From Candidatus Mediterraneibacter pullistercoris (GTDB lineage Bacteria > Bacillota > Clostridia > Lachnospirales > Lachnospiraceae), in assembly GCA_019116885.1 (NCBI GenBank), contig DXAU01000019.1, forward strand, positions 1 to 64,000: a stretch of 64,000 bases of DNA. Direction: 5' to 3'. Made by a program: the position numbers and the translations under genes. How positions within the stretch are numbered: the stretch's first letter is position 1; each line of letters opens with the position of its first letter. Of the stretch, positions 52,940 through 62,378 are shown in pieces. The notes beneath the pieces are model-generated. The model worked only from the letters and a program-made list of their open reading frames with translations, was not told the DNA's origin and searched no databases.

Positions 52940-53386
52940 ATGGCATTTTTAAGTACGCTGAATATCAGCGGAAGCGGAATGACCGCGCAGAGACTCCGGC
53001 TGGACATCGTCTCGGACAATATAGCTAACATCCAGACGACGCGGACGGAAGACGGCGGGGCCTACCGCCGGAAGATGGTCGTACTCGAGGCGGAGGAGCC
53101 GTCTTTCCAGCAGATAATGGAAAGCAGACTGAACGGACAGCCGGTGAACCCGGCGGGAGACGGAGTGCGCGCCGTGGCGGTGGTTGATGATGAGACAGAA
53201 CTGACTCCGGTTTATGATCCAAGCCACCCCGATGCGGACGAAGACGGATATGTCATGATGCCAAATATAGATTTAGTAAAAGAGACTGCGGACGCAATGG
53301 CAGCTTCCCATGCGTACCAGGCAAATATCACTGCATTTAACACGACGAGACAGATGGCGCAGAGCGCCCTTGAAATCGGCCGGTAA
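52940..53386 (+). CDS. flgC: Flagellar basal-body rod protein FlgC (displaced)
   Basis: Proximal rod subunit, 148 residues. The N terminus LSTLNISGSGMTAQRLRLDI with VSDNIANIQTTR is the rod signature. VMMPNIDLVKETADAMAASHAYQANIT is the FlgC C-terminal pattern (methionine and NIDLV region). It normally sits between flgB and fliE; here it is about 12 kb downstream, between cheY and fliY. The reading frame is intact and has GGGAG/GAGAGG before the ATG, so it is a functional gene in a new place and not a relic. Confidence 0.93.
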   Translation: MAFLSTLNISGSGMTAQRLRLDIVSDNIANIQTTRTEDGGAYRRKMVVLEAEEPSFQQIMESRLNGQPVNPAGDGVRAVAVVDDETELTPVYDPSHPDADEDGYVMMPNIDLVKETADAMAASHAYQANITAFNTTRQMAQSALEIGR

Positions 53387-53410
53387 TGCATAAGGTAGGA
53401 GATAATGAGC

Positions 53411-54694
53411 ATGAGTGAAAAGAAATTAAGCCCTATGGAGTTCGACGCTATAGGCGAAATCCTGAATATCAGCCTGGGAGCCTCTGCAACTGCGGTTTCT
53501 TCAATGCTGGAAGCAAGAGTGGATATCACGACGCCTTCGGTCCGCGTGGTGAGGAAAGAAGATTTTACTTTTTCCAATCTGAAACCGGCTATCGGTGTTG
53601 AAATCTCATACATAGAAGGACTCTCGGGGAAAAATGTCATGCTGCTGAAGCGCAATGACGTAAAAGTCATTGTAGAGATGCTCATGGGTGTGACATACTC
53701 AGACGAAGAATTTGAACTAAACGAGATGAACATCAGCGCTATCAGCGAAGTAATGAACCAGATGATGGGAGCGTCTTCCACAGCGCTCTCGGAACTTCTC
53801 GGGCGCACAGTCAACATCTCTACGCCTCAGTCATTTGAGGTGGACGGAGAAGACGTATTTAAAGAGAAATACTTTACAGAGGAAGACCCAATGGTCGTCA
53901 TCGGATTCTCTCTGAGCATAGAGGGGAAGATGGAAAGCGAATTCCTCAATTTGATGACAATCGACCTGGCGAAAGAACTGGTCACAGGATTCTTTACAGA
54001 TGGTCTTCCGGATGTGGAAGAAGAGCCGGAAAAGGATGCTGAACAGCCTGTTTCCCAGGCGGCGGCTCCCGCAGAGGCAGCGCAGCAGAGCAATGTTTCC
54101 GCCGCTCCGGGCGAAGCAGCAGTGCCCGTAGAGAGTCCTGCGCCGCAGATGGCAGGAACGCCTGCCCAGACAGTGTCTGCGGCAGGAATGGTGCAGCCGA
54201 ACATGGCGGAACAGATGCAGAGTGTACAGGGAGCAGCCCCCGTACAGAGTGCGCCCCCCGTACAGGGATCAGATATCCCGGCGGCAGGATCATCGCAGCT
54301 TCTGGAGCAGATGGTTAAGACGATGCAGGTTATGCAGCAGCAGATGCTGCAGATGCAGAACTCCCAGACAGAAAGAAGGATTCAGGCAAAGAAAGCGCCT
54401 TCACCGGCGCTCCGAGCCGAGGAGAGCGCGGAGGATACAGATGTCAATCTGGATCTGCTTATGGATGTTCCTCTGGAACTTTCCGTGGAGATCGGAAGGA
54501 GCAAAAAGCTTGTGAAAGATATTCTGGATCTCAATAAAGGTTCTCTTGTTGTGCTGGACAGAGCTGCAGGGGAAGCCGTCGATCTCTATGTTAATGGAGA
54601 ATGTATCGCTAAGGGCGATGTTGTAGTAGTAGATGATAACTTTGGAATCCGCATCACGGAGATCCTTGGGGAAGACACTCTGTTGGAGGAATAA
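53411..54694 (+). CDS. fliY: Motor switch phosphatase FliY
   Basis: FliY, 427 residues from the chosen start. The CheC-like phosphatase part (about 5-195) has two intact active-site helices (EILNISLG with Glu16/Asn19, and SEVMNQMMG). A long Ala/Pro/Gln/Met-rich linker (about 205-330) follows, then the FliN-like SpoA domain (about 345-427). It is both a C-ring component and a CheY-P phosphatase; no separate fliN is present. ATG 53411 is 9 bases after AGGAG, versus 3 bases for ATG 53405. Confidence 0.94.
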   Translation: MSEKKLSPMEFDAIGEILNISLGASATAVSSMLEARVDITTPSVRVVRKEDFTFSNLKPAIGVEISYIEGLSGKNVMLLKRNDVKVIVEMLMGVTYSDEEFELNEMNISAISEVMNQMMGASSTALSELLGRTVNISTPQSFEVDGEDVFKEKYFTEEDPMVVIGFSLSIEGKMESEFLNLMTIDLAKELVTGFFTDGLPDVEEEPEKDAEQPVSQAAAPAEAAQQSNVSAAPGEAAVPVESPAPQMAGTPAQTVSAAGMVQPNMAEQMQSVQGAAPVQSAPPVQGSDIPAAGSSQLLEQMVKTMQVMQQQMLQMQNSQTERRIQAKKAPSPALRAEESAEDTDVNLDLLMDVPLELSVEIGRSKKLVKDILDLNKGSLVVLDRAAGEAVDLYVNGECIAKGDVVVVDDNFGIRITEILGEDTLLEE

Positions 54695-54701
54695 GACCGG
54701 G

Positions 54702-55049
54702 ATGATGGAAGGAACTTTGACTGCTCTGGGAACTCTGCTTATCGTAGTCTGTATACTGTTTGCAGCATGGTGGTTCACAAGGAAAGTCGCAGGCGGCGGG
54801 AGGCTGAACATTCAGTCGCGGTATATGAGGATCATCGACAGAATTCCTGTGTCACAGGATAAATTCATCATCCTGCTTCAGGTCGGAGACAAGATATATC
54901 TGGCAGGAGTCGCCGCTTCCTCTGTTACGCTTCTGGCAGAGCTGGACGAGGAACCGGAGGAACTTCCCCCCAGACAGATGCAGAACCTCACAGAAGTAAA
55001 TTTTAAAGAGTTATTTCAGAAGATGGGAAGGAGAAATAATGGAAAATAA
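54702..55049 (+). CDS. fliO: Flagellar biosynthesis protein FliO
   Basis: Small membrane protein of 115 residues. One transmembrane helix (about 7-27) is followed by a cytoplasmic domain with SRYMRIIDRIPVSQDKFIILL and VGDKIYLAGV, the FliO pattern. It helps assemble the FliP ring. The upstream part of the frame (54633-54701) is inside fliY, so the start is placed at ATG 54702. It overlaps fliP by 11 bases. Confidence 0.88.
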   Translation: MMEGTLTALGTLLIVVCILFAAWWFTRKVAGGGRLNIQSRYMRIIDRIPVSQDKFIILLQVGDKIYLAGVAASSVTLLAELDEEPEELPPRQMQNLTEVNFKELFQKMGRRNNGK

Positions 55050-55701
55050 TCCTTTGATAAATATCAATGGAAACGGGGTACCAACCCTGGATATCCTGAT
55101 ACTGATGACGATCATCATGCTCCTTCCCTCCATCCTGATCATGATGACATCTTTTACCAGGATACTTATCATTCTGTCTTTTACGAGAAATGCACTTGGC
55201 ATCCAACAGACGCCGCCTAACATGGTACTGGTAGGAATTTCTCTGTTCTTGACTTTGTTCATCATGCGTCCAGTCCTCTCAGATATAAATGAAACTGCAT
55301 ACCAGCCGTATGTGGAGGGGACGATCACACAGGAGGAAGCGCTGGATGCGGCTGCGGTGCCGATGAAAGACTTCATGCTTCGTCAGACGGAGATAGACAC
55401 TCTGAACATGTACATGGATTTTGCGGGGATAGAGCAGACGGAAGATGTGCAGGATATCCCGATGACAGTGGTTATCCCTTCGTTTATGACGAGTGAGCTG
55501 GAACGGGGATTCATGGCAGGCTTCCTGATCTTTATCCCGTTTTTGCTGATAGATGTCATTGTGGCCAGCGTGCTGATGTCCATGGGAATGATCATGCTGC
55601 CGCCGGCTACAATATCTTTGCCGTTCAAGCTTCTGCTGTTCGTTACAGTGAACGGATGGGAGCTTATGTTCTCGTCCATTGTGCAGAGCTTTAACTACTA
55701 G
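55039..55701 (+). CDS. fliP: Flagellar export gate protein FliP
   Basis: Export gate core subunit, 220 residues, with about four transmembrane helices and a large loop (about 100-150) after the second helix. Motifs include MTSFTRILIILSFTRNALG near residues 35-53 and MLPPATISLPFKLLLF near the C terminus. GGAAGGAG precedes the ATG. Confidence 0.96.
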   Translation: MENNPLININGNGVPTLDILILMTIIMLLPSILIMMTSFTRILIILSFTRNALGIQQTPPNMVLVGISLFLTLFIMRPVLSDINETAYQPYVEGTITQEEALDAAAVPMKDFMLRQTEIDTLNMYMDFAGIEQTEDVQDIPMTVVIPSFMTSELERGFMAGFLIFIPFLLIDVIVASVLMSMGMIMLPPATISLPFKLLLFVTVNGWELMFSSIVQSFNY

Positions 55702-55740
55702 CGGAGAAACCGCGCATCAACAGGAAAGAAGGAAGATAAA

Positions 55741-56004
55741 ATGCTGACAACAGGTGAGATCAGTGATCTGATGTATCAGGTATTTATATTGGCGGTCCAG
55801 ATTGGCGGCCCGGTTCTGGTCATAAGCATGCTCGTCGGTGTCGTGATTTCTATCCTGCAGGCAGCAACGCAGATCCATGAACAGACACTGACATTTCTGC
55901 CGAAACTTCTCGTGATCGGATGCATCCTTGTGATCACCGGCGGCTCTATGCTGGAGCGCCTCCAGGATCTGACAGAGCAGATATTCAGTCTGATCGCAGG
56001 TTAA
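55741..56004 (+). CDS. fliQ: Flagellar export gate protein FliQ
   Basis: Two-helix membrane protein, 87 residues, with QAATQIHEQTLTFLPKLL, the hallmark of FliQ. Good ribosome site (GGAAGA). Part of the FliP-FliQ-FliR gate. Confidence 0.95.
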   Translation: MLTTGEISDLMYQVFILAVQIGGPVLVISMLVGVVISILQAATQIHEQTLTFLPKLLVIGCILVITGGSMLERLQDLTEQIFSLIAG

Positions 56005-56014
56005 GGAGGGGAAT

Positions 56015-56797
56015 ATGCTGATCGCAGGAACTCCTGATTTTATGCTTTTCTGCCTGGTTCTCATGCGGATGTCCGGGTTTATACTTTTGAATCCGGTTCT
56101 TGGCAGACGCAACATACCAGCAATGTTCCGCACAGGCCTGGCATTGCTCCTCACACTTGTGATATACTCCGTGGAGAGCACGGCGGCAGACGGACTTCCG
56201 GAGGCTGCTACTTCCCTGGAATTCGGGTTTATGCTCCTGACAGAGTTCGGATGCGGATATCTGCTTGGGTTCGTCATGCAGCTCTTTGACTTTGTAGTTA
56301 CCGGAGCAGGAGCTTTTATCGACTTTCAGATCGGACTGTCTATGGCGGCGGTGTATGATCCGCAGAACGGCGGGCAGATTGCCCTGTCAGGACAGATTCT
56401 GGAGATATATTTCATCCTTTTGTTTTTTGCAGTGGATGGACACCTGGCTCTGATACGGATTCTGCTGACATCATCGGAAGTACTTCCCTATGGCGGGGCT
56501 GTCATCGGCGGACTTCAGGCGAATGCTCTCGTGACGCTGTTCACAGAGTGTATGGCGCTCGCCGTCAGACTGGCATTTCCGTTTATTGCCATCGAGTTCC
56601 TTTCGGAGATCGCGATCGGCCTCATGGCGAAAGTCATCCCGCAGATCAACCTGTTCGTTCTGAATATTGAGGTGAAGATGGTGCTGGGAGTCCTTACGAT
56701 GCTGCTGCTCATATCACCGATTGGAGATTTCCTGGGAGATCTCATCTCGCAGATGATGCTTCAGGTCCAGGAGATGCTCCGCCTGATGGCCGGATGA
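56015..56797 (+). CDS. fliR: Flagellar export gate protein FliR
   Basis: Membrane protein of 260 residues with about six transmembrane helices. MRMSGFILLNPVLGRRNIP near the N terminus and LGFVMQLFDFVVTGAGAFIDFQIG further on are FliR features. AAGGAGGGG precedes the ATG, 10 bases after fliQ. Confidence 0.95.
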   Translation: MLIAGTPDFMLFCLVLMRMSGFILLNPVLGRRNIPAMFRTGLALLLTLVIYSVESTAADGLPEAATSLEFGFMLLTEFGCGYLLGFVMQLFDFVVTGAGAFIDFQIGLSMAAVYDPQNGGQIALSGQILEIYFILLFFAVDGHLALIRILLTSSEVLPYGGAVIGGLQANALVTLFTECMALAVRLAFPFIAIEFLSEIAIGLMAKVIPQINLFVLNIEVKMVLGVLTMLLLISPIGDFLGDLISQMMLQVQEMLRLMAG

Positions 56798-56855
56798 TCT
56801 CAGGAGCAGAACTGCCATATGGATAAGACCAGGCACCGAAAGGGAGTGAAGAACG

Positions 56856-57923
56856 TTGGCAGGTGAATCCAAAACAGAAAAAGCCACCCCAAAGAAACGG
56901 CGGGACGAGAGAAAAGAAGGTAACATATTTTTCAGTACCGATATCATCAGTGTGGTGAGTGTATTTGGAACATTTTATTCTCTGAAAATGCTCCTTCCGG
57001 GAATCTATGAGACGGTCAGCCAATTCATGGAAAAATACCTGGTCGACGGCAGCGGACTTGCTGATACGTCAGGCAGCCAGCTCGGACTCATTGTCATGGA
57101 TTTTGCGGCTGCTTTTGCTAAAGCGACCATTCCGATCATGCTCATTGCAGTAGCGCTTGCTATTCTTGCTACCGGGGCGCAGACGAGATTCCTGTTCACC
57201 AGCAAGAAGTTCATGCCGAAACTCAGGAACATAAGTCCGATGCAGGGGATACGCAAGCTGTTCTCTCTGAAGAGCCTCGTGGAAGTGCTCAAGAGTATAA
57301 TCAAGATTACAATTCTGATCGCAGTTCTGTATAACGTGCTCAAAGATGACTTTGTCGCTGTAGCAAGGACAATGAACATGGACATCATGCGGTCTTCGAC
57401 ATACATGCTGAACCTGGCGCTGGATCTGGTGCTCAATGTGGTGCTGATATTTGCAGTAATCGCTGCATTTGACTATCTCTACCAATGGTGGGATTACGAA
57501 CGTCAGATCAAAATGTCCAAACAGGAAGTGAAAGAAGAAGTCAAACAGACAGAAGGAAATCCGGAGATTAAGAGCAAGATCAGAAGTATGCAGAGACAGC
57601 GCGCCAGATCAAGGATGATGCAGGCTGTCCCGTCCGCAGATGTGGTCATCCGTAACCCGACGCATTTTGCGGTGGCGCTGAAATACGACATCGACAAAAT
57701 GCCGGCGCCGGTGATCGTGGCAAAGGGACAGGATGAACTGGCGCTCAGGATCGTGCGTGTCGGTGAGGAAAACCAGGTGACAGTGATAGAAAACAGGGAA
57801 CTCGCGCGCGGACTGTACGCTTCGGCGGACATTGGGGACGAGATACCAAGGGAATATTACGGCGCTGTTGCTGAAATCCTGGTATATGTATACAGACTGA
57901 AGAACAAGACGGAGCAGATATAA
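56856..57923 (+). CDS. flhB: Flagellar export switch protein FlhB
   Basis: Export switch protein, 355 residues. Cytoplasmic N-terminal helix (ESKTEKATPKKRRDERKEGN), four transmembrane helices and the C-terminal domain with autocleavage site NPTH (Asn267-His270). Cleavage between Asn and Pro and the response to FliK change export from rod/hook to filament proteins. The start codon is TTG (56856-56858), supported by GGGAG 9 bases upstream and the family N terminus. A second FlhB-like C-terminal domain is encoded at 33183. Confidence 0.95.
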   Translation: MAGESKTEKATPKKRRDERKEGNIFFSTDIISVVSVFGTFYSLKMLLPGIYETVSQFMEKYLVDGSGLADTSGSQLGLIVMDFAAAFAKATIPIMLIAVALAILATGAQTRFLFTSKKFMPKLRNISPMQGIRKLFSLKSLVEVLKSIIKITILIAVLYNVLKDDFVAVARTMNMDIMRSSTYMLNLALDLVLNVVLIFAVIAAFDYLYQWWDYERQIKMSKQEVKEEVKQTEGNPEIKSKIRSMQRQRARSRMMQAVPSADVVIRNPTHFAVALKYDIDKMPAPVIVAKGQDELALRIVRVGEENQVTVIENRELARGLYASADIGDEIPREYYGAVAEILVYVYRLKNKTEQI

Positions 57924-57927
57924 AGAT

Positions 57928-59991
57928 ATGAAGAGATTACTAAATAATGCAGTGTCACTGTTTATGATTACGATTGTGCTGCTGCTTATTATTCCATTGA
58001 GTCCGTTTTTGCTGGACGTAATGATTATCATAAATATTGCCATTTCCATGATAATTCTGCTGATCAGCATGAATATCAGATCGCCGCTGGAATTCTCGAT
58101 CTTTCCATCGCTTCTTCTGGTGACGACACTGTTCAGACTTGGAATCAATGTATCTTCTACCCGAAATATATTGACGAACCAGGGAGAAGCCGGAAATGTC
58201 ATCCGCGCGTTTGGTGATTTCGTACTTCAGGGGAATCCGATCGTCGGTTTCATTATCTTTATCATCATTCTGCTTGTTCAGTTCATTGTTATCAACAAAG
58301 GTGCAGAACGAGTCGCTGAGGTTGCCGCAAGATTTACACTTGACGCAATGCCGGGTAAACAGATGGCGGTAGACGCCGACCTGAGTTCTGGGCTGATCAC
58401 TGAAGAACAGGCGCGAAAAAGGCGTTCAGATATCCAGCGGGAAGCGGATTTCTACGGCGCTATGGACGGTGCGACGAAGATCGTAAAAGGAGATGCGATC
58501 ATGTCGCTGCTGATCGCACTTGTCAATCTTGTCGGCGGTTCTGCCATCGGTATGCTGCAGAATGGCATGAGCCTGACAGAGGTGCTCTCCGTGTACTCGA
58601 TCGCTACGATAGGTGACGGTCTGGTATCCCAGATACCGGCGCTGCTGATCTCAACGGCGACAGGTATGATCGTTACAAGATCTGTATCTGAGGGCAGCCT
58701 GAATGAAGACGTGTCCCACCAGTTCCTGGCACAGCCCAGAGCAATCATGATAGCGGGACTCGTTCTTCTGGTTCTCTTATTCGTACCGGGCATGCCCCGG
58801 CCCCAGCTTCTCATACTCGGCGGCGGGCTCATCTTTGTAGGCTACCGGCTGTCAAAGAAGATCACAGAGGCGGCAGGCCAGGCGGAAGCAGAACAGGCGA
58901 AGGCTCTTGCAGAAGCGCAGGAAGAGCCCACGCAGGAAGAATACTACAAGGATATCAATAATGTATACTCTTTGATCGGTGTTGAGCCAATAGAGATGGA
59001 GTTCGGATACAGCCTCATCCCTCTGGTGGATGAGGGAAGCGGCGGAAAGATGATGAATAGAATTGTTATATTCCGCCGGCAGTACGCGCAGGAGATGGGT
59101 CTTGTTATACCGTCGATCCGGCTCCGCGACAGCTCGGCCCTGAATACGAACCAGTATCGTATCAGGATAAGGGGCGAGGAAGTCGCGAGGGGAGAGATCC
59201 TCGTAGATTATTATCTGGCGCTTGAGCCGTCAGATCCGTCCGGTGAGATCGACGGAATCGAGACGATCGAGCCGGCTTACGGCATCCCGAGTAAATGGAT
59301 ACTTCCGGAGAACAAAGAGATGGCGGAAATATACGGATATACGGTTATCGACCCACTGTCTGTCATGGTAACGCATCTCTCCGAGACTATCCGGCGGCAT
59401 GCGAGCGAGCTTCTCAGCCGTCAGGAGACAGTACAGCTAGTGGAAAGCCTGAAGAAGACGGCTCCAGAGCTTACCCAGGACAGCGTTCCGTCCATCGTAT
59501 CGTACAGTATGCTGCAGAAAATACTCGTCAGCCTCCTCAGGGAGAACATCCCGGTCAAAGACTTGGAGACGATACTGGAGACAGCAGCGGACAGTACCGC
59601 AGCAGGAAACGATATCAATACTGTCGTGGAAAACGTGCGTATCGCTTTGAAGCGGACGATAACGAGAAAATTCTGCTACGAAGGACAGATGAGCGTGCTC
59701 ACCCTCGATGCAGATCTGGAACGAATGATGGTGGAAAATCTGGTGAAAGGAGAGTCAGGCGTACAGATTGCGCTGCAGCCTGATACAGCGCAGAAGATGA
59801 TCACACAGCTCGGGGAAGAGATGAAGAAATTCACCGAACTGTCCAGGGAGCCGATCCTGCTTACAAGCCAGGTGCTCCGAGTATATGTATACCGCCTTCT
59901 GGAGCCTATATATCCGGACATCAATGTCCTCTCCTTCCAGGAAGTGACGAACAATATACAGATCCAGGTTATCGGAAATATCAGCGCATAG
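57928..59991 (+). CDS. flhA: Flagellar export gate protein FlhA
   Basis: Export gate protein, 687 residues. Eight transmembrane helices in the first 320 residues, including the FHIPEP-family stretch GNPIVGFIIFIIILLVQFIV and AERVAEVAARFTLDAMPGKQ. The cytoplasmic nonameric ring domain follows. It begins 4 bases after flhB. The genes flhF and flhG, which often follow, are absent; fliA is next. Confidence 0.96.
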   Translation: MKRLLNNAVSLFMITIVLLLIIPLSPFLLDVMIIINIAISMIILLISMNIRSPLEFSIFPSLLLVTTLFRLGINVSSTRNILTNQGEAGNVIRAFGDFVLQGNPIVGFIIFIIILLVQFIVINKGAERVAEVAARFTLDAMPGKQMAVDADLSSGLITEEQARKRRSDIQREADFYGAMDGATKIVKGDAIMSLLIALVNLVGGSAIGMLQNGMSLTEVLSVYSIATIGDGLVSQIPALLISTATGMIVTRSVSEGSLNEDVSHQFLAQPRAIMIAGLVLLVLLFVPGMPRPQLLILGGGLIFVGYRLSKKITEAAGQAEAEQAKALAEAQEEPTQEEYYKDINNVYSLIGVEPIEMEFGYSLIPLVDEGSGGKMMNRIVIFRRQYAQEMGLVIPSIRLRDSSALNTNQYRIRIRGEEVARGEILVDYYLALEPSDPSGEIDGIETIEPAYGIPSKWILPENKEMAEIYGYTVIDPLSVMVTHLSETIRRHASELLSRQETVQLVESLKKTAPELTQDSVPSIVSYSMLQKILVSLLRENIPVKDLETILETAADSTAAGNDINTVVENVRIALKRTITRKFCYEGQMSVLTLDADLERMMVENLVKGESGVQIALQPDTAQKMITQLGEEMKKFTELSREPILLTSQVLRVYVYRLLEPIYPDINVLSFQEVTNNIQIQVIGNISA

Positions 59992-60020
59992 GAGAGGCAG
60001 CAGGATAAAGGGGAAGTAAG

Positions 60021-60818
60021 ATGAGCAGTCATGAGAATCAGTTTACAGACAAAACAAATGAAGAACTGCTGGAAGAATACAGCCGGACAAAGGATCTTGC
60101 GGTCAAGCAGGAACTTGTCTCCCGCTATATGTACGTCATCAAGACGATCGCCATACAGATGCGCGACGTATACCTTAGCTTTACCCAGGTAGAGGATATC
60201 ATACAGGAAGGCGTGATCGTCCTCATGAACCTGCTGGACAAATATGACAGCAGCAAGAATGCCAAATTTGAGACATATCTCTCAAGGAGAATGAGAGGAC
60301 TTGTTATAGACCTGGCGAGAAAACAGGAGTGGGGTTCCCGAAATGTCAGAAAGAGCATGAAGCAGATAGAGAACGCTATTGCGGAACTGACGATCCGGGA
60401 CGGAAAGACACCGGACTCAAAGGATGTGGCGAAGCATCTGAACATGCCCTATGACAAATACCAGGAAGTGATAGGAAAGAACAGCCTTCTATCCATCATC
60501 TCTCTGGATATGGTGCTCGAGGAGAGCCAGGAGAAGAATCATGCGCCCCAGGCTCCGGCGGCAGGTCCGGAACTGCAGCCAGAGGAGACCTATCTGAAAA
60601 AGGAACTTTCAGAGGTTCTGGAACAGGGCATCAGTCAGTTGAAAGAGAAAGAGAAGATTATCATTTCCCTGTATTATGTCGAAGAATTAAATATGAGGGA
60701 AATTGCCGAAATCATGGAAGTAAGCGAGCCAAGGATCTCCCAGCTCCACGCGGGGGCGATCCGAAAGCTGACAGAATATATAGAGAATGAATTCCAGATA
60801 TCAATAAAGAAAGGATGA
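60021..60818 (+). CDS. fliA: RNA polymerase sigma factor sigma-28
   Basis: FliA/SigD/WhiG-type sigma factor, 265 residues. Region 2 (DLAVKQELVSRYMYVIKTIA; VEDIIQEGVIVLMNLLDKYD; FETYLSRRMRGLVIDLARKQ), region 3, and region 4 with a helix-turn-helix (LNMREIAEIMEVSEPRISQLH). It directs late flagellar and chemotaxis genes such as receptors and flagellin. The anti-sigma factor FlgM is not in the window. AAAGGGG precedes the ATG. Confidence 0.95.
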   Translation: MSSHENQFTDKTNEELLEEYSRTKDLAVKQELVSRYMYVIKTIAIQMRDVYLSFTQVEDIIQEGVIVLMNLLDKYDSSKNAKFETYLSRRMRGLVIDLARKQEWGSRNVRKSMKQIENAIAELTIRDGKTPDSKDVAKHLNMPYDKYQEVIGKNSLLSIISLDMVLEESQEKNHAPQAPAAGPELQPEETYLKKELSEVLEQGISQLKEKEKIIISLYYVEELNMREIAEIMEVSEPRISQLHAGAIRKLTEYIENEFQISIKKG

Positions 60819-60824
60819 CAGAGT

Positions 60825-61574
60825 ATGTTTCAAGGATTTTACACACTGACTTCCGGGGTATTGACACAGAACCACAATCTGAACGTAATCAGCAATAACA
60901 TGGCTAATGCGACCACGCCGGGCTTTAAGTCTGACCGGTTCGTTATCTCGGATTTCTACAATGAACTGATCCTGAGGACGGGGAACAAGGACAAGACAAA
61001 TACTACGGTAATCGGCTCAAAGCCGATGATGACAGCCGGAGCCGAGACGGTCACAGACTACACATCAGGAGTGCAGACTGTAACGAACAGTACGCTGGAC
61101 TTTGCGATTACCGGAGATGGATTCTTCTGTATCCAGACAGAGGGCGGCACAGTATACACGAGAAATGGTAATTTTTCTCTTGATGAGGAGGGATATCTCT
61201 GCCTCCCATCGATCGGCAGAGTGCTCGGCGAGGACGGGCCGATCTATCTCGGGACTGACCGGATCAGTGCAGACAGGCAGGGTGGACTGTACAGTGATGC
61301 TACAGGCGCCATGCTGGGACAGATCCAGGTGGTAGATTTCCAGGACTATGCCCAGCTTGATAAACGGGACAACGGAGTGTTTACAACAAATGCAAATGCC
61401 GTGCAGTCTGACGCGTCGCTCCAGTGGAAAGCGGTCGAGAACTCCAATGCCGACCCGGTGGAGCAGATGACCCGTATGATGGCAAGCCAGAGAGCTCTGC
61501 AGAGTTCAGCTCAGATTCTGAAGATCTATGACCAGCTTATTACCCGGATGAGAGATCTGGGACCGTCGGCATAA
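60825..61574 (+). CDS. flgF: Flagellar rod protein FlgF-like
   Basis: Distal-rod family protein, 249 residues. The N-terminal axial motif is LTQNHNLNVISNNMANATTP, the middle has DFAITGDGFFCIQ, and the C-terminal helix is EQMTRMMASQRALQSSAQIL. Being the first of two flgF/flgG-type genes, it is assigned to FlgF; paralogues FlgG and FlgE are close in sequence. AAAGGA precedes the ATG, 6 bases after fliA. Confidence 0.82.
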   Translation: MFQGFYTLTSGVLTQNHNLNVISNNMANATTPGFKSDRFVISDFYNELILRTGNKDKTNTTVIGSKPMMTAGAETVTDYTSGVQTVTNSTLDFAITGDGFFCIQTEGGTVYTRNGNFSLDEEGYLCLPSIGRVLGEDGPIYLGTDRISADRQGGLYSDATGAMLGQIQVVDFQDYAQLDKRDNGVFTTNANAVQSDASLQWKAVENSNADPVEQMTRMMASQRALQSSAQILKIYDQLITRMRDLGPSA

Positions 61575-61649
61575 CCACCGGGGATACAGAACGGTACTGA
61601 CGGTACAGATCAGGTCTGATGATAGAAATAGAAGAGGAGGATACAGCAG

Positions 61650-62363
61650 ATGGACAGTTCATTTTATACAGCGGTACGCGGCGCGATGAGCCAGCAGACA
61701 CACATGGATATCCTGTCAAACAACATCGCGAACATGAACACCAACGGTTACAAGACAAAGACAGCTTCATTCCAGGACCTGCTGCATTATTACAATATGC
61801 GCGCTCCTGAGACAGAAGTGACAAGGTATGAGGCGGGAACCGGATCAATCGTGCAGAGAACGGATACGGATTTCACAGACGGAGTCCTCATCAGCACGGG
61901 ATTACAGTTCGACTATGCGATCCAGGGGACAGGGTTCTTTATGATACAGGATCCCGTGGATAACACCATTACGTACACAAGGGACGGAAGTTTTGCTCTG
62001 TCGGAGAGGGCGGACGGAATGTATCTTGCGGATGACCAGGGAAGGCTTGTGCTGGACGCAGCTCAGAACCCAATCCGCTACGAGGGCGGAGAACTCAGCG
62101 CGGCGCCGGGTATTTTTGACTTTGTTCATACGAACGGCATGGTCAGTGTAGGAACGAACGGTTTCGTGCCCTCTGCAAAGAATGGAAATGTGATGCCTGC
62201 GCAGGATTCAGAACTGGTTCAGGGCTGTCTGGAAGGCTCTAATGTGGATCTGGCCGATGAAATGTCAAAAGTCATTGTCTCATCAAGAGCCTATACTTAT
62301 ATGCTTAGGATGGTACAGACAGCCGACGAGGTAGAACAGACGATCAACGGACTGAGAGGATAA
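61650..62363 (+). CDS. flgG: Flagellar rod protein FlgG-like
   Basis: Distal-rod family protein, 237 residues. N-terminal motif QQTHMDILSNNIANMNTNGY, middle FDYAIQGTGFFMIQ and C-terminal VDLADEMSKVIVSSRAYTYM. With the preceding gene it should form the distal rod; FlgG versus FlgF is assigned by order. GAGGAGG is about 9 bases before the ATG. The 75-base gap before it holds no evident signal. Confidence 0.82.
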   Translation: MDSSFYTAVRGAMSQQTHMDILSNNIANMNTNGYKTKTASFQDLLHYYNMRAPETEVTRYEAGTGSIVQRTDTDFTDGVLISTGLQFDYAIQGTGFFMIQDPVDNTITYTRDGSFALSERADGMYLADDQGRLVLDAAQNPIRYEGGELSAAPGIFDFVHTNGMVSVGTNGFVPSAKNGNVMPAQDSELVQGCLEGSNVDLADEMSKVIVSSRAYTYMLRMVQTADEVEQTINGLRG

Positions 62364-62378
62364 GGAGAGCGCGGGCAG

